Origin: Kudoa neothunni
Taxonomy: Eukaryota; Cnidaria
Direction: 5' to 3'
Assembly (NCBI GenBank): GCA_964304625.1
Contig: OZ199838.1
Location: 16,058,001-16,122,000 of the forward strand
Length of the DNA: 64,000 nt
In this document: piece by piece, positions 1 through 12,900 of the stretch
Numbering within the stretch: position 1 is the stretch's first letter
How the letters are laid out: the number at the start of each line of letters is the position of its first letter
Made by a program: the position numbers and the translations under genes
The notes under the pieces: model-generated
Told to the model about the DNA's origin: nothing
What the model saw: the letters and a program-made list of their open reading frames with translations, nothing else
Databases searched by the model: none

Positions 1-445
1 TATTTGTTGTAAACTTTGCTATATAATTGACCATGTATTAATAAAAAATTATTTGTTTGGGATTCTTCTATTTATATTATTTATGTAATATTTATAAAAA
101 ATAATAATGATAATAATTTAACAATAAGAGAATTCATGGACATTCCTAAAATTATATCAAAAATCTTGACTGGAAAGCAGAGCTTACTCTTTGGTTATTT
201 GAATATTGCAAAAAATACATAAACTAAAATTCAATATTTTTTACCTGATTTTTACTTAATTTTTAAATATAAATGCATAGAAAATAAAATAAGCACAATT
301 AGTCGAAAGTAATGATAGGTGATGCGTATGCATGGATTGGGAATAAATTGATGAGTTCAAATGTTGTACTTATTATTATCATCTGAACTTTAAAAAACCA
401 AAGACTTTGTTAAAATTAAAAATATGTAGTCAAATTCTTAATTAA
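1..445. other. AT-rich intergenic, nothing recognised
   Basis: No open frame, repeat or RNA gene seen. It ends at the TTAA that flanks the element starting at 446. Confidence 0.5.
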
Positions 446-1349
446 CTCTCTAAGTAAAATGGGGTAGATTTTAACCCCACGTGAATTTTGCCATCAACAT
501 TATAGCATATTAATGGAACATAACTCCTCCCACTTTTTATAATCATTTATCTTCATGGATGCTTTCAGAAAACTGAATTGAAATTTTGTTTGCGATATAT
601 AAAAAAGTAAATGTAAAAACACCTTTCAAACAAATTTGGAGTAGAAATCTACCCCACATTTTTCTTTCATAAAATTAATTTAAATATTGATATATGTGAA
701 TTTTAAAAATTTACGGAAATTCTATCGAATAAATAACGAAACACTATACATGCGGTGCCTGTTCGCATGCGCATCATCGATATAAACATGTTATCCTCTC
801 CTGAATTGAATACAGAGAAAACTCTTCATACCCTGATTATTCTTATACTAATTTTTCATCATATGATAACAATCCGTCAGTTTTCTTTGTTCTGCGTTGT
901 AGAGAGCATAAAAAACAAATAATTATTCAACAGTTTGACATGCTTTGTGTTTTAGAAAGAGTTTAAAAACATATATGATAACTTTCTTTAAAATAAGCAT
1001 TGTGTGCCATTATTTAATGTTTTCTGTGAAGTATAAAACTGCGATGATGAAAATAAGATAAATTAATTTATAGCTGATATAAAACTTGAATTAAAGGTAA
1101 AAACTCGGAAACACACCTATAAAAACAATCATATTCCAAAAAACGTAATAAAATAATTTTCGCAAATGCATATATGATACATAACTTGAATAATTGGTCA
1201 TTTATTCAAAGTTTACTCGATGAATTTTCCTTGTATTTTGTCTATCAAAGCTGACTTTTATTTTGGACAATTTTATCAAATACAAACGCAGGGTAGATTT
1301 CTATCCCATTTTTATTTGGAGGGTGCACATTTATCAGCTACTTAGAAGG
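446..1349. mobile_element. TTAA-flanked piggyBac-like non-autonomous element
   Basis: The element is 904 bp with TTAA directly outside both ends (442-445 and 1350-1353), the target site of piggyBac transposons. The left end begins CTCTCTAAGTA and the right end, read inward, begins CCTTCTAAGTA, giving an 11-bp inverted repeat with two mismatches. Subterminal GGGGTAGA...ACCCC motifs lie at about 470, 640 and 1292, as in the elements at 22372 and 52267. No transposase of useful length is visible, so it was probably moved in trans. The family assignment rests on the TTAA and the shared ends. Confidence 0.7.
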
Positions 1350-2453
1350 TTAATATCATTATCATTACTGGTTGGATTTTTGTAAAGGAATTGGCTATTG
1401 ACACGGGTCATATTGTTCAGATAGGTACAGTTTAGATTGTATTTAATTATTCGTGGCCTCTAGAAGTGGGAGCGATTTGCCAAAAATAATTAAACACCCT
1501 AGAATCTAAAAAATAAACGTTATAGATTAACTCTAAATAGGAGTAACTTAGATGAAAAACTTCCGTACCAATAGACAGTGTCTCTTTAACGTGATAAAGC
1601 CTTTAGCGACTCTTAAATTTATTTTGAAGCATAAACAAGCTATTTGAGATGTGTTTTCTCTCTTAAAGCATTATGGATATAGTTAAGTAAAATAGATTTT
1701 GATCATTTTAAATAAAACACATAATTCGAGATAATAAGTTGTTGTCATGTCATGTTGGAATAATTCGAGTCTCTATACGCATTCTAAAAACGATGTACGA
1801 TACGTGTAGATTTTTAAAATAATTAAATTTTTGTGATAACTGCTAAAATGAAAATTCCTTTTATCAAATATATCGATTGAGAAAGAAACTATATTCGTCT
1901 TTACGATAAGTTTTTGCTCAAAATACAGCCCCTCTCAATCTCAATACATGCCATGTAAGTTAATAAGAAATTATAGGTCTATTCGATCTAACCAATATTT
2001 TTCAAAGTTACATAAAAAATCAAAATAATATTAGAATCTAGAAATAAAAAATTTTTCATAGAAAAATCAAACTTAATTTTTAGTTTAATAATTTTAACTA
2101 GAGAGAAATAACTTAACATTACCAATTTTTTTAAATATAATGACTTCAATTTTTAGTATATGTTCACTCAAAAATATTGTAGTTTGAGGATTAAATTATA
2201 TACTTAACGAAGTAGATGAGTATCAAAGGAAAGAAAAAAAATCATGTATGAATTTTTAAAAGAATGATTTATCTAACATTGATAAATTGGGGATTTTCAA
2301 TATTCATGCATTAACTAATCATATTTTAATGAAATAATTCCAACGAATCATCCCAAATCATCTTCCTTCTGAGCGACTTGAAGATCGGATATCTCCATTA
2401 TACGATCGCATATATCATCTAGAGAGTGATATATGTTAAATACATAAAATTAG
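1350..2453. other. Intergenic, downstream of the LAT gene
   Basis: AT-rich sequence without a recognisable gene. Part of it must hold the 3' untranslated region of the minus-strand transporter gene that stops at 2454. Confidence 0.4.
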
Positions 2454-4262
2454 TTAAATACCGAATAATGTGAAAATTTTTTGAGGTAATTTATGTCTAA
2501 ACTTTATAAAAATAAAATAGAAGGGTATCGCAGGGATAATGATGGCTAATGCTATAAAAATTCCCAATTTAGCTTCAAATATAGGCAGTATAATTAGAGC
2601 CAGCGAGGTTAAACACATAAAACCCGGCACCACAATCCACACCTACATTTATACTTAAAAAATCCATCTACAAATAATTTACCTTGAAAGGTCTTGAAAG
2701 ATGTGGTTTTTTAATTCGAAGGTATATTTGAGACAGAAAGCACAAAAGAAAAAAAACCCAATTTGCGAAAGAAAACAAACCTATCATTTCATCTAGCTGA
2801 TCGACATTTGGTATCAACATTAGGAGTGATATAAAAGTCTGAGATTGGTTCATTTATAATAATGGTAGTTAGTCATCTAAAATAAATATGAATAGTATAC
2901 CGTAAATACAAGCGAAGCGATTGGAGTTCGCAATTTTCTGTGAATTGAGGACATAATATATGGTAGATGTCCATTTCGTGCAGCCACAAACAATAATCTC
3001 AAGAAATCAATAGTGAAAACGAATCACAACTATAATCTACCTTCCATTTCCAAACAAGGTGGACAGGGCTGTACCAAAGGTGCTCAATGCTACCAAAACT
3101 GGAACCACAAAACTAAATTTACCATAAAAAGTGTAACCAATAGTCTAAAATGTTGATTATTCGTATGTTTTATGATTAATTTCAATAAAGTGGACATACC
3201 AAACCGACAGCTTGAGATTCTAAAATGCCCTTGGGACCGATGGCGGCAACGTAACAAGCATTAATGGCCAAATAAGACACTGATACCAGAATCATTCCTG
3301 CTACAATAGAACGAGGCAAATTCCTAATGGAGTTTAATTAAATATTTGCAAGGTTGAAAATCGAAGGAATCACTTTTCAGGTTTGATCATTTCTTCGGAC
3401 GCGTAATTCAAATTGTTGAATCCATCATAAGCCCACAGAGCATGATAAAAAGCACCTCCGATCGACCCCACATCTAACTTGGTGTTTTGAAATGGTTTAG
3501 AAAAATGTCCTCTTGCTTCTGGTTTTCCTATTCAATACATTAGATAAACATAATCTATAATCTATATTGTATATTTTATATTGTAGGATACTTAGGTTGA
3601 TCACACCTGTCAACACAAACATTATCACAGCAATAAACTTGCTGTACATGAGTATGCTGTTGACACGAATAGCCCATCTAACACTGATCACATTCAGCAT
3701 CGTCACGCACACTATCACCGGTTATAGAAACAGTAAATAACGGTCACTATGTACAAATAATGACAGTGGCCAGAAGTTTGTAAATGATTTCCGGCACAAA
3801 GCAATGTGGGAAAAATGATTCACCCAGATAGATGGCACTTGTGACTGCAACAATAGTAATACAAGCAGGTTTGATTATGAATACGGATGCCCAAATAAAT
3901 AGAAATGCTGGAATGGGGCCGAAACTAGCCAATATATAGTTGTATTCGGCGCCACTTTCAGGAATGGTTGTGCCGAGCTCCGCAAAGCACAATCCTCCCG
4001 CAGTTGAAATCAACCCAGAAATAAGCCACATGATGAGACAAAAGCCCACTGAACCTGTTTTTTCAAGAACACCTGTTGGACTGATAAATATCCCAGAACC
4101 AATGATACACCCAACAATAAGCCCAGAGCCTCCTATCAAACCAATCGAACGATTGAGCGTAACTTTTTCTTGAACATCATTTTTTCTTTCATTGGGTTGA
4201 TCATCACTTATTTTTTGGCTCACATTCACCTCTTTTAATTCGATTTGATCATTTGGTCCCAT
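2454..4262 (-). CDS. LAT-type amino-acid transporter (SLC7 light chain), 8 exons
   Basis: Twelve-span APC-superfamily exchanger of the L-type/heteromeric amino-acid transporter group, expected at the plasma membrane. Exons: 4262-3755, 3711-3592, 3527-3374, 3323-3200, 3144-3041, 2997-2901, 2838-2683, 2642-2454. Introns are 40-64 nt and all GT-AG. The spliced product is 483 residues in one frame (human LATs are about 490-530). Seen directly: the unwound first helix motif GSGIF at residues 55-59, a GWNYLN-like motif (YDGFNNLNY) in exon 3, and GHLP in exon 6. Cys154, in PHCFVPE, sits where LATs carry the cysteine that pairs with the CD98-type heavy chain. That suggests, but does not prove, a heavy-chain partner. 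The start is the only ATG before a conserved N-terminal region. Substrate cannot be assigned. Confidence 0.93.
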
Positions 4263-5066
4263 TATATCTTATTCCTATTCTAGCTGATTGGTTAGTAAGT
4301 TTGTCAGTTTGTTGTGGATTCCAACAGTCGAAACGATTGTTATACCTACCTTGAATTGTCTTAACAACCACACTTTAAATCTACCACGTTATCAGGAGGA
4401 ATAATAAGCAATGAAGATCAAACTGTGATGTTTCACTTTTTAAGTGACCCACAGTCTAATAATTAATGACTAAAAATTATCAACTGTATTATTCCTTTTA
4501 AAAATGAATATATCGTTATTTAATAAAAATTTTGTCGAATAAATGATTCATATTACATTTAAATTATATTAAATTAATGAGTAAGCAGCGATAATATAAA
4601 ACTTGATCCAACATCGGTCATATGCAATCTATGCACGACTCATTATAAAATTAAAAATATCTTCTCCATCACTGACTTGAGTTTATACGATTATAATATT
4701 TTATTTGATTCACACATGATATCTTCATCGTTTAATTTTTCTATGACTATTTTTAACATATATCATCATTTTTAATGACAGTTTGTATGAGATAATAAAA
4801 AATTAATACATTTATCTAATCGGGTTAATTCACCTTAATTAAACTCCATTATTTTCTAATGTCCAATGGAATTATGACAGCTTTATAAGAATATAGTTTG
4901 TTATGTGTTCTACGAAAACAAAAATATTATAAAAATGACGATCTATAAATTAATCATTATTGTTGTCTTTAATATGACCAGTAATAGGAAAAGTCATCTA
5001 TCTCAAGTGTTATATTTGTATGTGTTATCTCTATGGGATTCGGAAAATTTAAAAGAAACCCTAGTA

Positions 5067-5099
<33 letters not shown>

Positions 5100-6172
5100 A
5101 TCTATCTATCTATTATAGTCTTTATAATTATTTGTAACAAATAAATGAATATCTCGGTGATGTTTATTGATTTATATTCAAAAAAGAGGAAAACAATGTA
5201 AACGATAACCTTCCAACATAAATAAAAGTAAGTTCTCCGATTAAGCTGATTTTGAAAAGTGCACCGCTATCATAATCCTTATTATATATATTATAATAGA
5301 AAAGTAAATTCTCTCGATTATTTCCTTATTTCTTCTTTATTCTTCTACAAAAAAGCCTGACAAAAATGTCTCCAAATCAATTTGATGTATTCTCATACTT
5401 TATCGAATTTTAGATTGAGATACTTCGATTAATTATATTGAAACATTAGTGGAGACTTAAATTGGGGGTAATTATTTTGTCCCTCTTTCCATAAATATTA
5501 ATTGTATGATTTATTTGAAAAATATAGTTCCTATGATATGTCCCTGAATGAAATAAAAGTCTAATATACTATCTTTTGATATTTTTTAATCATAAGACTT
5601 TTATCTAGTTCTACAAAAAGGTGACTCGGATTATTCTTGTTTACTGTTTTTCTAGATTAAGCTGTCGTCATAAAGTAAATTTTTCGATTTGTTGAAAGTA
5701 TTTTTGGGGGCTAAATTAACTTTATATCTAGTTATTTCTATTTTCGTTATTTTAATTATTTTCTAAATTGATTTATATTGGATTCAAGTGATATTGATTT
5801 CCTTTCACGCATTTGGTGGTGTAAGGCATTGTTTTGACCCACCATTGATATTACTTGTTATTTTGTCTGTGATAATATTTTTTTTAATTATATCTTTAAA
5901 TATTTGTACTGGGAATAATTCGGGCTTTATATCCTCTTTAATGAAGGCAAAATGAGGTGATATTTTTCTTTAAACTACCAGGCCCTATAGAATTCACTGT
6001 GACCTCTAGATTGGAAGAAGATACATTTTCTCCTGACTCTATTATATGCATTAATCTAGAAGTGTTTTAACAAATAAATACAAAAAATACTCTCAAACGT
6101 ATATTCTAACTGGAATAAAAGACGTAAATGTGAGTATTTATATATTTTCATAAACAGGATAATACTTTAAGC
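4263..6172. other. Intergenic, upstream of LAT gene
   Basis: Contains the presumed promoter side of the minus-strand transporter and a TA microsatellite at 5069-5097. No gene recognised. Confidence 0.4.
5069..5097. repeat. (TA)n microsatellite
   Basis: Uninterrupted TA dinucleotides, followed by a short (ATCT)n-like run. Confidence 0.9.
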
Positions 6173-7273
6173 CAGTGTTTCCCTATAGGGGGTGCGGGGG
6201 TCATTCAAAATAAATTTAAAAATTAATCTTTGTTTATTCACTTTGTAATTTTAACTTTGTCTTTTGGCTAAATTTGAGATCCATCATATAAATGTATAGT
6301 TTTTATTATGTTACGTTTCAAGTTTTACTTTCAAAGTTGTACCTTGCCTCTAAATTAAATCTAAGTTAAACTGGCCTTTAAAGTATAGGTAAAACAAGGA
6401 TCAAAGCATTCATTCATTCATTCATATACATAAATAAATAAATGAATGTCAATTTTAACAGAATAATTAGTTATTCTTATTCAAGTACATTAAGAAGGCA
6501 TATTTTTTGAATTTATGGAATTTAAGTTAACATATGATTCAATATAAAATTGAGATATCGCTAGATTCATTAAGCACAAGATAGCATGTGAAACAAGTTT
6601 ATCGACTTCATTATATACAAATAATAAGTATTGGAATTCATTAAACCCCGAAAACGATTTTCATGTTTCATAATCCAACGAAATGTCCTGCTTTGAATTA
6701 CTTATGAAAACTAAATACGAGCAAGGGAACAGTCAGACCAAATAAATACTAAATAACAATTGATTTCGACATAATGTTTCTTGTGAACTATACGAATTAG
6801 CTATTTTTATTTGGATCATTCAACTTTCATAAATAAATACAGAACTTATTTAAGCGACATTTATTTTTTATAGTTTGGTATTACTCCTTTATTTATTTCT
6901 TGCTTCTGATATTTTGGAAGAATTATAATAACATAATATATTAGAATTATTTATTACTTTACATAAAAACGGTATATATAAGCAGTAATGAATAATAGCT
7001 CCAATCATTGAGTGTTAAATCCTGAGAAGAGAAAAGATAATGTTTATCTTTTTTCCATTATATATAACACATTAAGTAAACCAAAACATTTTGATTTTAA
7101 TTTATGTTAGAAGTAAATGGGAAAATTTGAAGTTATAATATAAACTAATATAATAAAAATTTTAATTTTAAGACATTTTTAATTGGTATTATTATTGTCG
7201 CATTTAAATAAAAAGTATAATTGGGTCTTGACATTCACATGGAGGAGGGGGTAAACTTTGTAAGGAAACACTG
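6173..7273. mobile_element. hAT-like non-autonomous element, copy 1
   Basis: Perfect 10-bp inverted ends CAGTGTTTCC / GGAAACACTG, typical of hAT elements, bound a 1.1-kb segment. Its interior aligns in the same orientation with 26941-28242. Shared stretches include the gcgggRGTCATTC block near the left end, a TTTGAGMTCCATCAT block, and the AAATAAATGAATGTCAATTTT block. No transposase frame is visible. The flanking 8-mers (ctttaagc and atttacat) match only partly, so the target duplication is doubtful for this copy. Confidence 0.65.
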
Positions 7274-9908
7274 ATTTACATGTTTCAAAATGTAAAATAA
7301 CAAATATTTTGCTGGGAGACTTTTTTGATAGTCGATTTTAAACAATCTTATAACCTCCTACAAAATTTAGGCTGTTGCAAAAAGTTAAAAAATGTTACAA
7401 ATGCCTATCACATAAGTATCTGTTAAACTGAAAAATTAAAAAATTTTACGCAGATGATTATTTCTTAAATGATATGCATAAAGAAACGTTTCCACCAATA
7501 CTGCAACATAATTTTTAAGGATTTTTTTATCATTATGATAGATATTTGACTTAATGCATTTTAAAATTAATGGCTAAAGAGAACAATATTTAAATAACTA
7601 TGCGTTAATTCTGAACACATTGTATTTGACATAATACAGTATATCCGAGAAATTTACTAGGGTTTCTTAAACCATCACTTCCCGATCCATTTTAGTATTT
7701 TATTATTATTTTTAATTATTTTAGTATTTTATTATTTTTAATTATTTTAGTATTTTATTATTTTTAATTATTTTAGTATTTTATTAATTATTTTAGTATT
7801 TTATTATTATTTTTAATTATTTTAGTATTTTATTATTATTTTTAATTATTTTAGTATTTTATTATTTATTTTAGTATTTTATTATTTATTTTAGTATTTT
7901 ATTATTTATTTTAGTATTTTAGTTCCCGGATCCCTTACCACATACGAGGACAACTCCGCATTCCTTCTCAAAAAAGGGATTTAAAATAGATTTATTTTTA
8001 TTGAAATAACATTATAAAGAAAAACCCGCTTATTTAACAAGAAAATAAATGTGAATAAAATAAATAAAACGTTTTAAATTTTTGTTCTTGTCTTTTTTGG
8101 ACAATAATTTGGTCATAATGGGACTCTTAATCAGATAAAGTTGACTAAATCATAATTTTATCTGATAAAAATAAAAGATAATAATGTTTTTGTGCAAAAT
8201 AACAGAAGTGAATAGTTGAGCTTACGCGAAATTTTGGATTTTGTATTTCTGTTGTTTGATTATAAATTTAAAAATGTAATGGGGGAAATTAAATAAGTGG
8301 CCCAGTCGCGAGTGCATAGTTTTAATTTAAAGTATAAAAAATTAAAATAATGTAACCTTAACACTAATTAAAATTGAATTTTTACTTGCTATATAGTTTC
8401 ATTAAAAATAATAAATAATAAAATTTTTAATAATTCGTCTATTTTGAAACGTTTTATACGTTGTTCCATTTAAAATTTAAACTAAATCATTTATTTACGA
8501 ATGAAAAGAGGAATAAGTTATCATTTTTAGTTCATATATTAATAAATAGTAAATAGTGGATTGAAAGCATAAATTAATCTTCAGTAAAAGTCATCAAAAG
8601 ATTATTTATTTAACAGACTTTTTCAGTTTCATTTGCGAACGAATCACATGATATATTGTCGAGAGAGCCTCTGATTATTTGGAATCGATAAATTATACAT
8701 TATGTACAAAGCATGGTTAGTCGTACATATTTTACATTGATTCTAGACGTGAGTCACGAAGCTCGGACTTAAACGCTCGTCGTGGGAAATGTGTTATCCT
8801 AAGGCCGGCCGTTCAAATGACCAATGCTTTATTTGTATTAGGAAACATTACCGAGGAGAAATTTTAATAGAGCAACCTTGGTAGATTGTTGGTTGAATCT
8901 ACAAAAAAATTGAAAACTTTTATTACAATTTCATCCTAACCAAGATAAACCTACACATGAAAACATCATACTAAGCAATTTTATGTTGGGGGTCGATAAT
9001 ATGGATTGATGATTCGAAGGTGTGGCGAGTGCGTTAGTAAATGAACACATCAAAAAACTCAATAGGAACTCGTGTATCCCTTCGATCACGATGATGGCGA
9101 GTCATAGGTTACAAGGGGACATAACGAATTATCCCTTCTTTGATATAAATGAGAAATTGCGATACATAAAGACGATTACAAGAGGAAGGAAAGAGTTCAT
9201 ATAGATCACATTGTAACCAATTTGGAACTGTGAAAAGAACTTATCGTCAAATAAACAACAAGTAATCTGAATTGAATATTTTCTAATTGATCAGAGTATA
9301 ACTTCAAGCGCAGACTTACTCCAGAATTTTTAAACTATATATTAGCAATTTATGAATTTTACCATAATCGATTATACATTTGTTGTATTATATTTTAGGT
9401 GATGAGTTTTTCTTCAATAATTTGTCTGAAAATTTAATTTGATTTTGTTAATTTAGAAAACCCATAATAGATAACAACATAAAAATTCAAATAAATTCTG
9501 ATTTCTTCCTCGATTAATTTTAATTGCGAAATAAGCTTTAATTTGTCCATGTGGTAGCCACGTGGATGATTCCTTATAAAATGTCTCGTACTCACTCTAC
9601 TCTAATATATTGTATGGTGATTACTATATTGATAATATCAAACAGAATATTTGAATTCAAGTGTATATGCTCTAAATTACGTTAAACATATATCAACATT
9701 ATTTTAAACAAATAAACTAAAATTGTTTAATCTGTGCGCATGTGCGTTTTGTATAAAACTCTGAATTTAGATCGAAAATTTAAAAAAAAGTTTAATAAAT
9801 CATAAAATTATTTGTTTGGAACACAAATTTTTGTTTATAAAAATAATATAAAGAATACCCCACCTATTAGCATCAAATAACTAATCTTGAGTGCCTCGCA
9901 CCCACAAA
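7274..9908. other. Intergenic with AT minisatellite
   Basis: Holds the minisatellite at 7689-7921 and an unrecognised 60-residue open frame at 9022-9204. It ends at the start of the SLC25A32-like gene. A slightly GC-richer patch at about 8740-8830 has no assignable content. Confidence 0.4.
7689..7921. repeat. AT minisatellite, about ten units
   Basis: Ten copies of a core TTTTAGTATTTTATT, separated by variable ATTATTTTTAATTA spacers, so the period varies from about 18 to 30 bp. Units shorten towards the right end. Confidence 0.9.
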
Positions 9909-12900
9909 ATGGACATACAGAATAGTGCTCCAAACACTTCGTCATCCCCGTTAGTTTATTTTGTAGCAGGTGTGGGTGGTGGATTCACATCGACCATTTT
10001 GCTCCATCCAATTGATTTTTTAAAAGTTCGAATGCAGCGTATATTTATTATTTGTTGGGGATGAGTGTAAGTTGAGTGTGTTTTCAGTTAGCACCACTCC
10101 ACAGACTTACAAACAGCTGAGTTGCACCGTCTTTCAAAAATATGGAATTAGAGGATTGTACAGGGTGATCAAAGTTGTGTATAGGACCTAAAATGTAATT
10201 ATGTGTTAAAGGGAGCTTTTGCCAATGTGTTGGGTAATAGTATCGCTTGGGGATCCTATATGTTTGTATACAATGGGATGCAGCAAATATTACGCCAACA
10301 ATTTGAGCTTCCTCCACCGCCTACATCTATATCAACTTCTGTTAATATGCTGGCTGCATTTTTGGCGGGTAAACTTTTTGTTTTTTATCCACCTCAAATA
10401 ATTATATTAATGTATGTAGGATTTTCCACAGTGTACATATCCAATCCCATGTGGGTGATTAAAGTTAGAATGTGTCAAACAGACCGGTCCAATCAACAAT
10501 ATATCACTTTCACTCGTACACTATACTACACATATCTGTATTTATAGCTGTTTGTAGAAAGTGTGAAAACAATTTCAAATTATGAAGGTATAAGAGGTTT
10601 CTATAAGGTAATTTTCGTTCATTCTATTCGCGTAATTATTCATGGATTTTAATTCGACAATTTATGCTTATTAAAATCTATCATTGATATATCATACTTA
10701 TAACACTTAATTCAATATAATCCAAAAAAATATCGCCGTTTTAATTATACTTGATGGATTAATTTATTAATTTTTTCTGTAAACGGTCAATTTTGTTATT
10801 ATCAAACCACTGATTTTATTGAGAAATTCCGAAATCCTTTAGAAACTTAATTGAGGTTATTAATATGCTTCATTATTTGATTTAAAATTATAAAATAATT
10901 AAAATTGTCTCAATCACGCCATTTTCGCCAGTATTCTCGTGGTTGGTTCTTAAAAAATTTGTTAGTTCTGAAAATTAGCAATAATGCGATATTTTTATCT
11001 GAACAATAAAAACTTATTGCAGCGATGTTTCTTTAGTAATTCATTTATTAACTAAAGATTTATATAAAAAATGACAATTGATATAAAAATATTTTTCTAT
11101 AAAATAAATTAGGGAAATTAGCCAGCATGCCGAAGTTATGAGGGGCATGTGGCTGGATTTTTAATGAATCCGTGCTCAATGCACATAGATTTATCGCCTT
11201 TAATATAGTTTATTGCTCATGTTCTTTGATCAACAAAGACTCTTTATTCTTTTTTACTCAATTGGGGGTTTGAACTAGAAGATTGATTAAAACAGATTCA
11301 TTTTTTATTAAATTCAAAGATTTCTTTATGCTGGTTGTTGGAATTGAATTTTGGGGCTTGTCGAACAAGGCTAAGATGTTATGTTTGACGGATTGTGGCC
11401 AAAACTCTCGAAGAAAGTGTTGACCGCTGTTTAAATCAGTTTCCTTTTAATCAGAATTCTTTTTATTATATACGATAAATTCATTTAATGAGGAAATGTC
11501 AATAAGCACTATGAATAGCCGAAAAAACCATCTTCTAGTTGCTCTTGAACATGTGTACAGCTTTGTGAATTTATTTCCATTATCCACTCCTCCTTTAGTT
11601 TGGTTATAATGAATAATAATATAATGCTTTTTTGACTCCTTCAACCTAATTGTCATTGTATTCAGTGGGAAGAAGATATTTGTTTATACCTTTCTTAGGA
11701 AGGTAGGATACCATTAGCAAATCTCCAGGGAAACAAAGCTTGAATAACTCTGTTTCGAGATTTTTCAAGCTCAATAACTTTGGTGGAATGTAACAATTAT
11801 TTTCTCCTACTGCACCTTTAAAAAATGAGGACCCTTTTAAGCAAAAATGAAGCAAGAGGAACATTCGTGACAGAATTATCAGTTGTGGTGTTGATACCTC
11901 AGTATTGCTCCGTGATATTGAGAAATGAGGTCTTTTACTACTCTTTCTCCATGTTTTATTGATCTATCTATTCCATTCAACTTCCCCAATATATGGCTGG
12001 ATATTGAGGAAATAATATGTAGCCATATCTGTGGCTGCCCACAAATTCAAACCATTGCATGCATTTTTCTTTTCATAAAAATACGAATAGAGCAATAGTT
12101 TTCACCCTGCCATCCGTTCATCATTAATAATTCGGTTTTTTAATCATGGAAATGATAAATTCATAAGGTCTGGAATTTCTGGGATGGGCTCGGACTTATC
12201 TTCACGAATGTTTATGATTGATAACCTGGTTTTTGTATTGTATTATACAATATATTAGATTAAAAATATCTCTCGATATATTATAGACTACGAGAATGAA
12301 AACTTTCTTTAAACTCGGGATTTGTATTTTTTTGTTTTAAGGACACCTTTGATCCGTTACATCTTATAGAAATAATTAAAACTCTAAAAAACGTTTAATT
12401 CTTCCGTCGATATGTTTTTCTCATTAATATGTCGGACGTCTTCATGGATATATTTCTTTGAATAGTACAAGACTTTCCCAAAAACAATATCTGGCAAAAA
12501 TGACACATAAGAATCTAGAACAGATTCAACATGGAGAGCTTCTCCTGAGTCTCGTGCTGAAAGTAACAAGGTTGTGAGTACGTTCTTTTTTAGTTATTAC
12601 TTGTATCTTTCTTTATTCGAGATTGGTGATTTATTTATTTTCTCATATTTAACTGATGATTCGGAAGAATTAAGAATGTTATTTTAAGACGGAGCGTCCG
12701 ATATGAATCCTTCGAATCCTAGGTGACTGTCGTAAATTTCGTCATTAATCAAAAAGTCAGAATCATCAGTCGACAAACTCAATAAAGATTTGTATTGACG
12801 TATATATCATTGATATAATCTTATGATATACTTTAGACCCGGCAACCAATAATCCTTATTTGATCCATATGATATGTCGACATTCGTAAATTTATATTTT

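Noticed and set aside
9022-9204. 60-codon plus-strand frame in an intergenic region
   Set aside because: No similarity recognised and no neighbouring exons with matching phase could be found.
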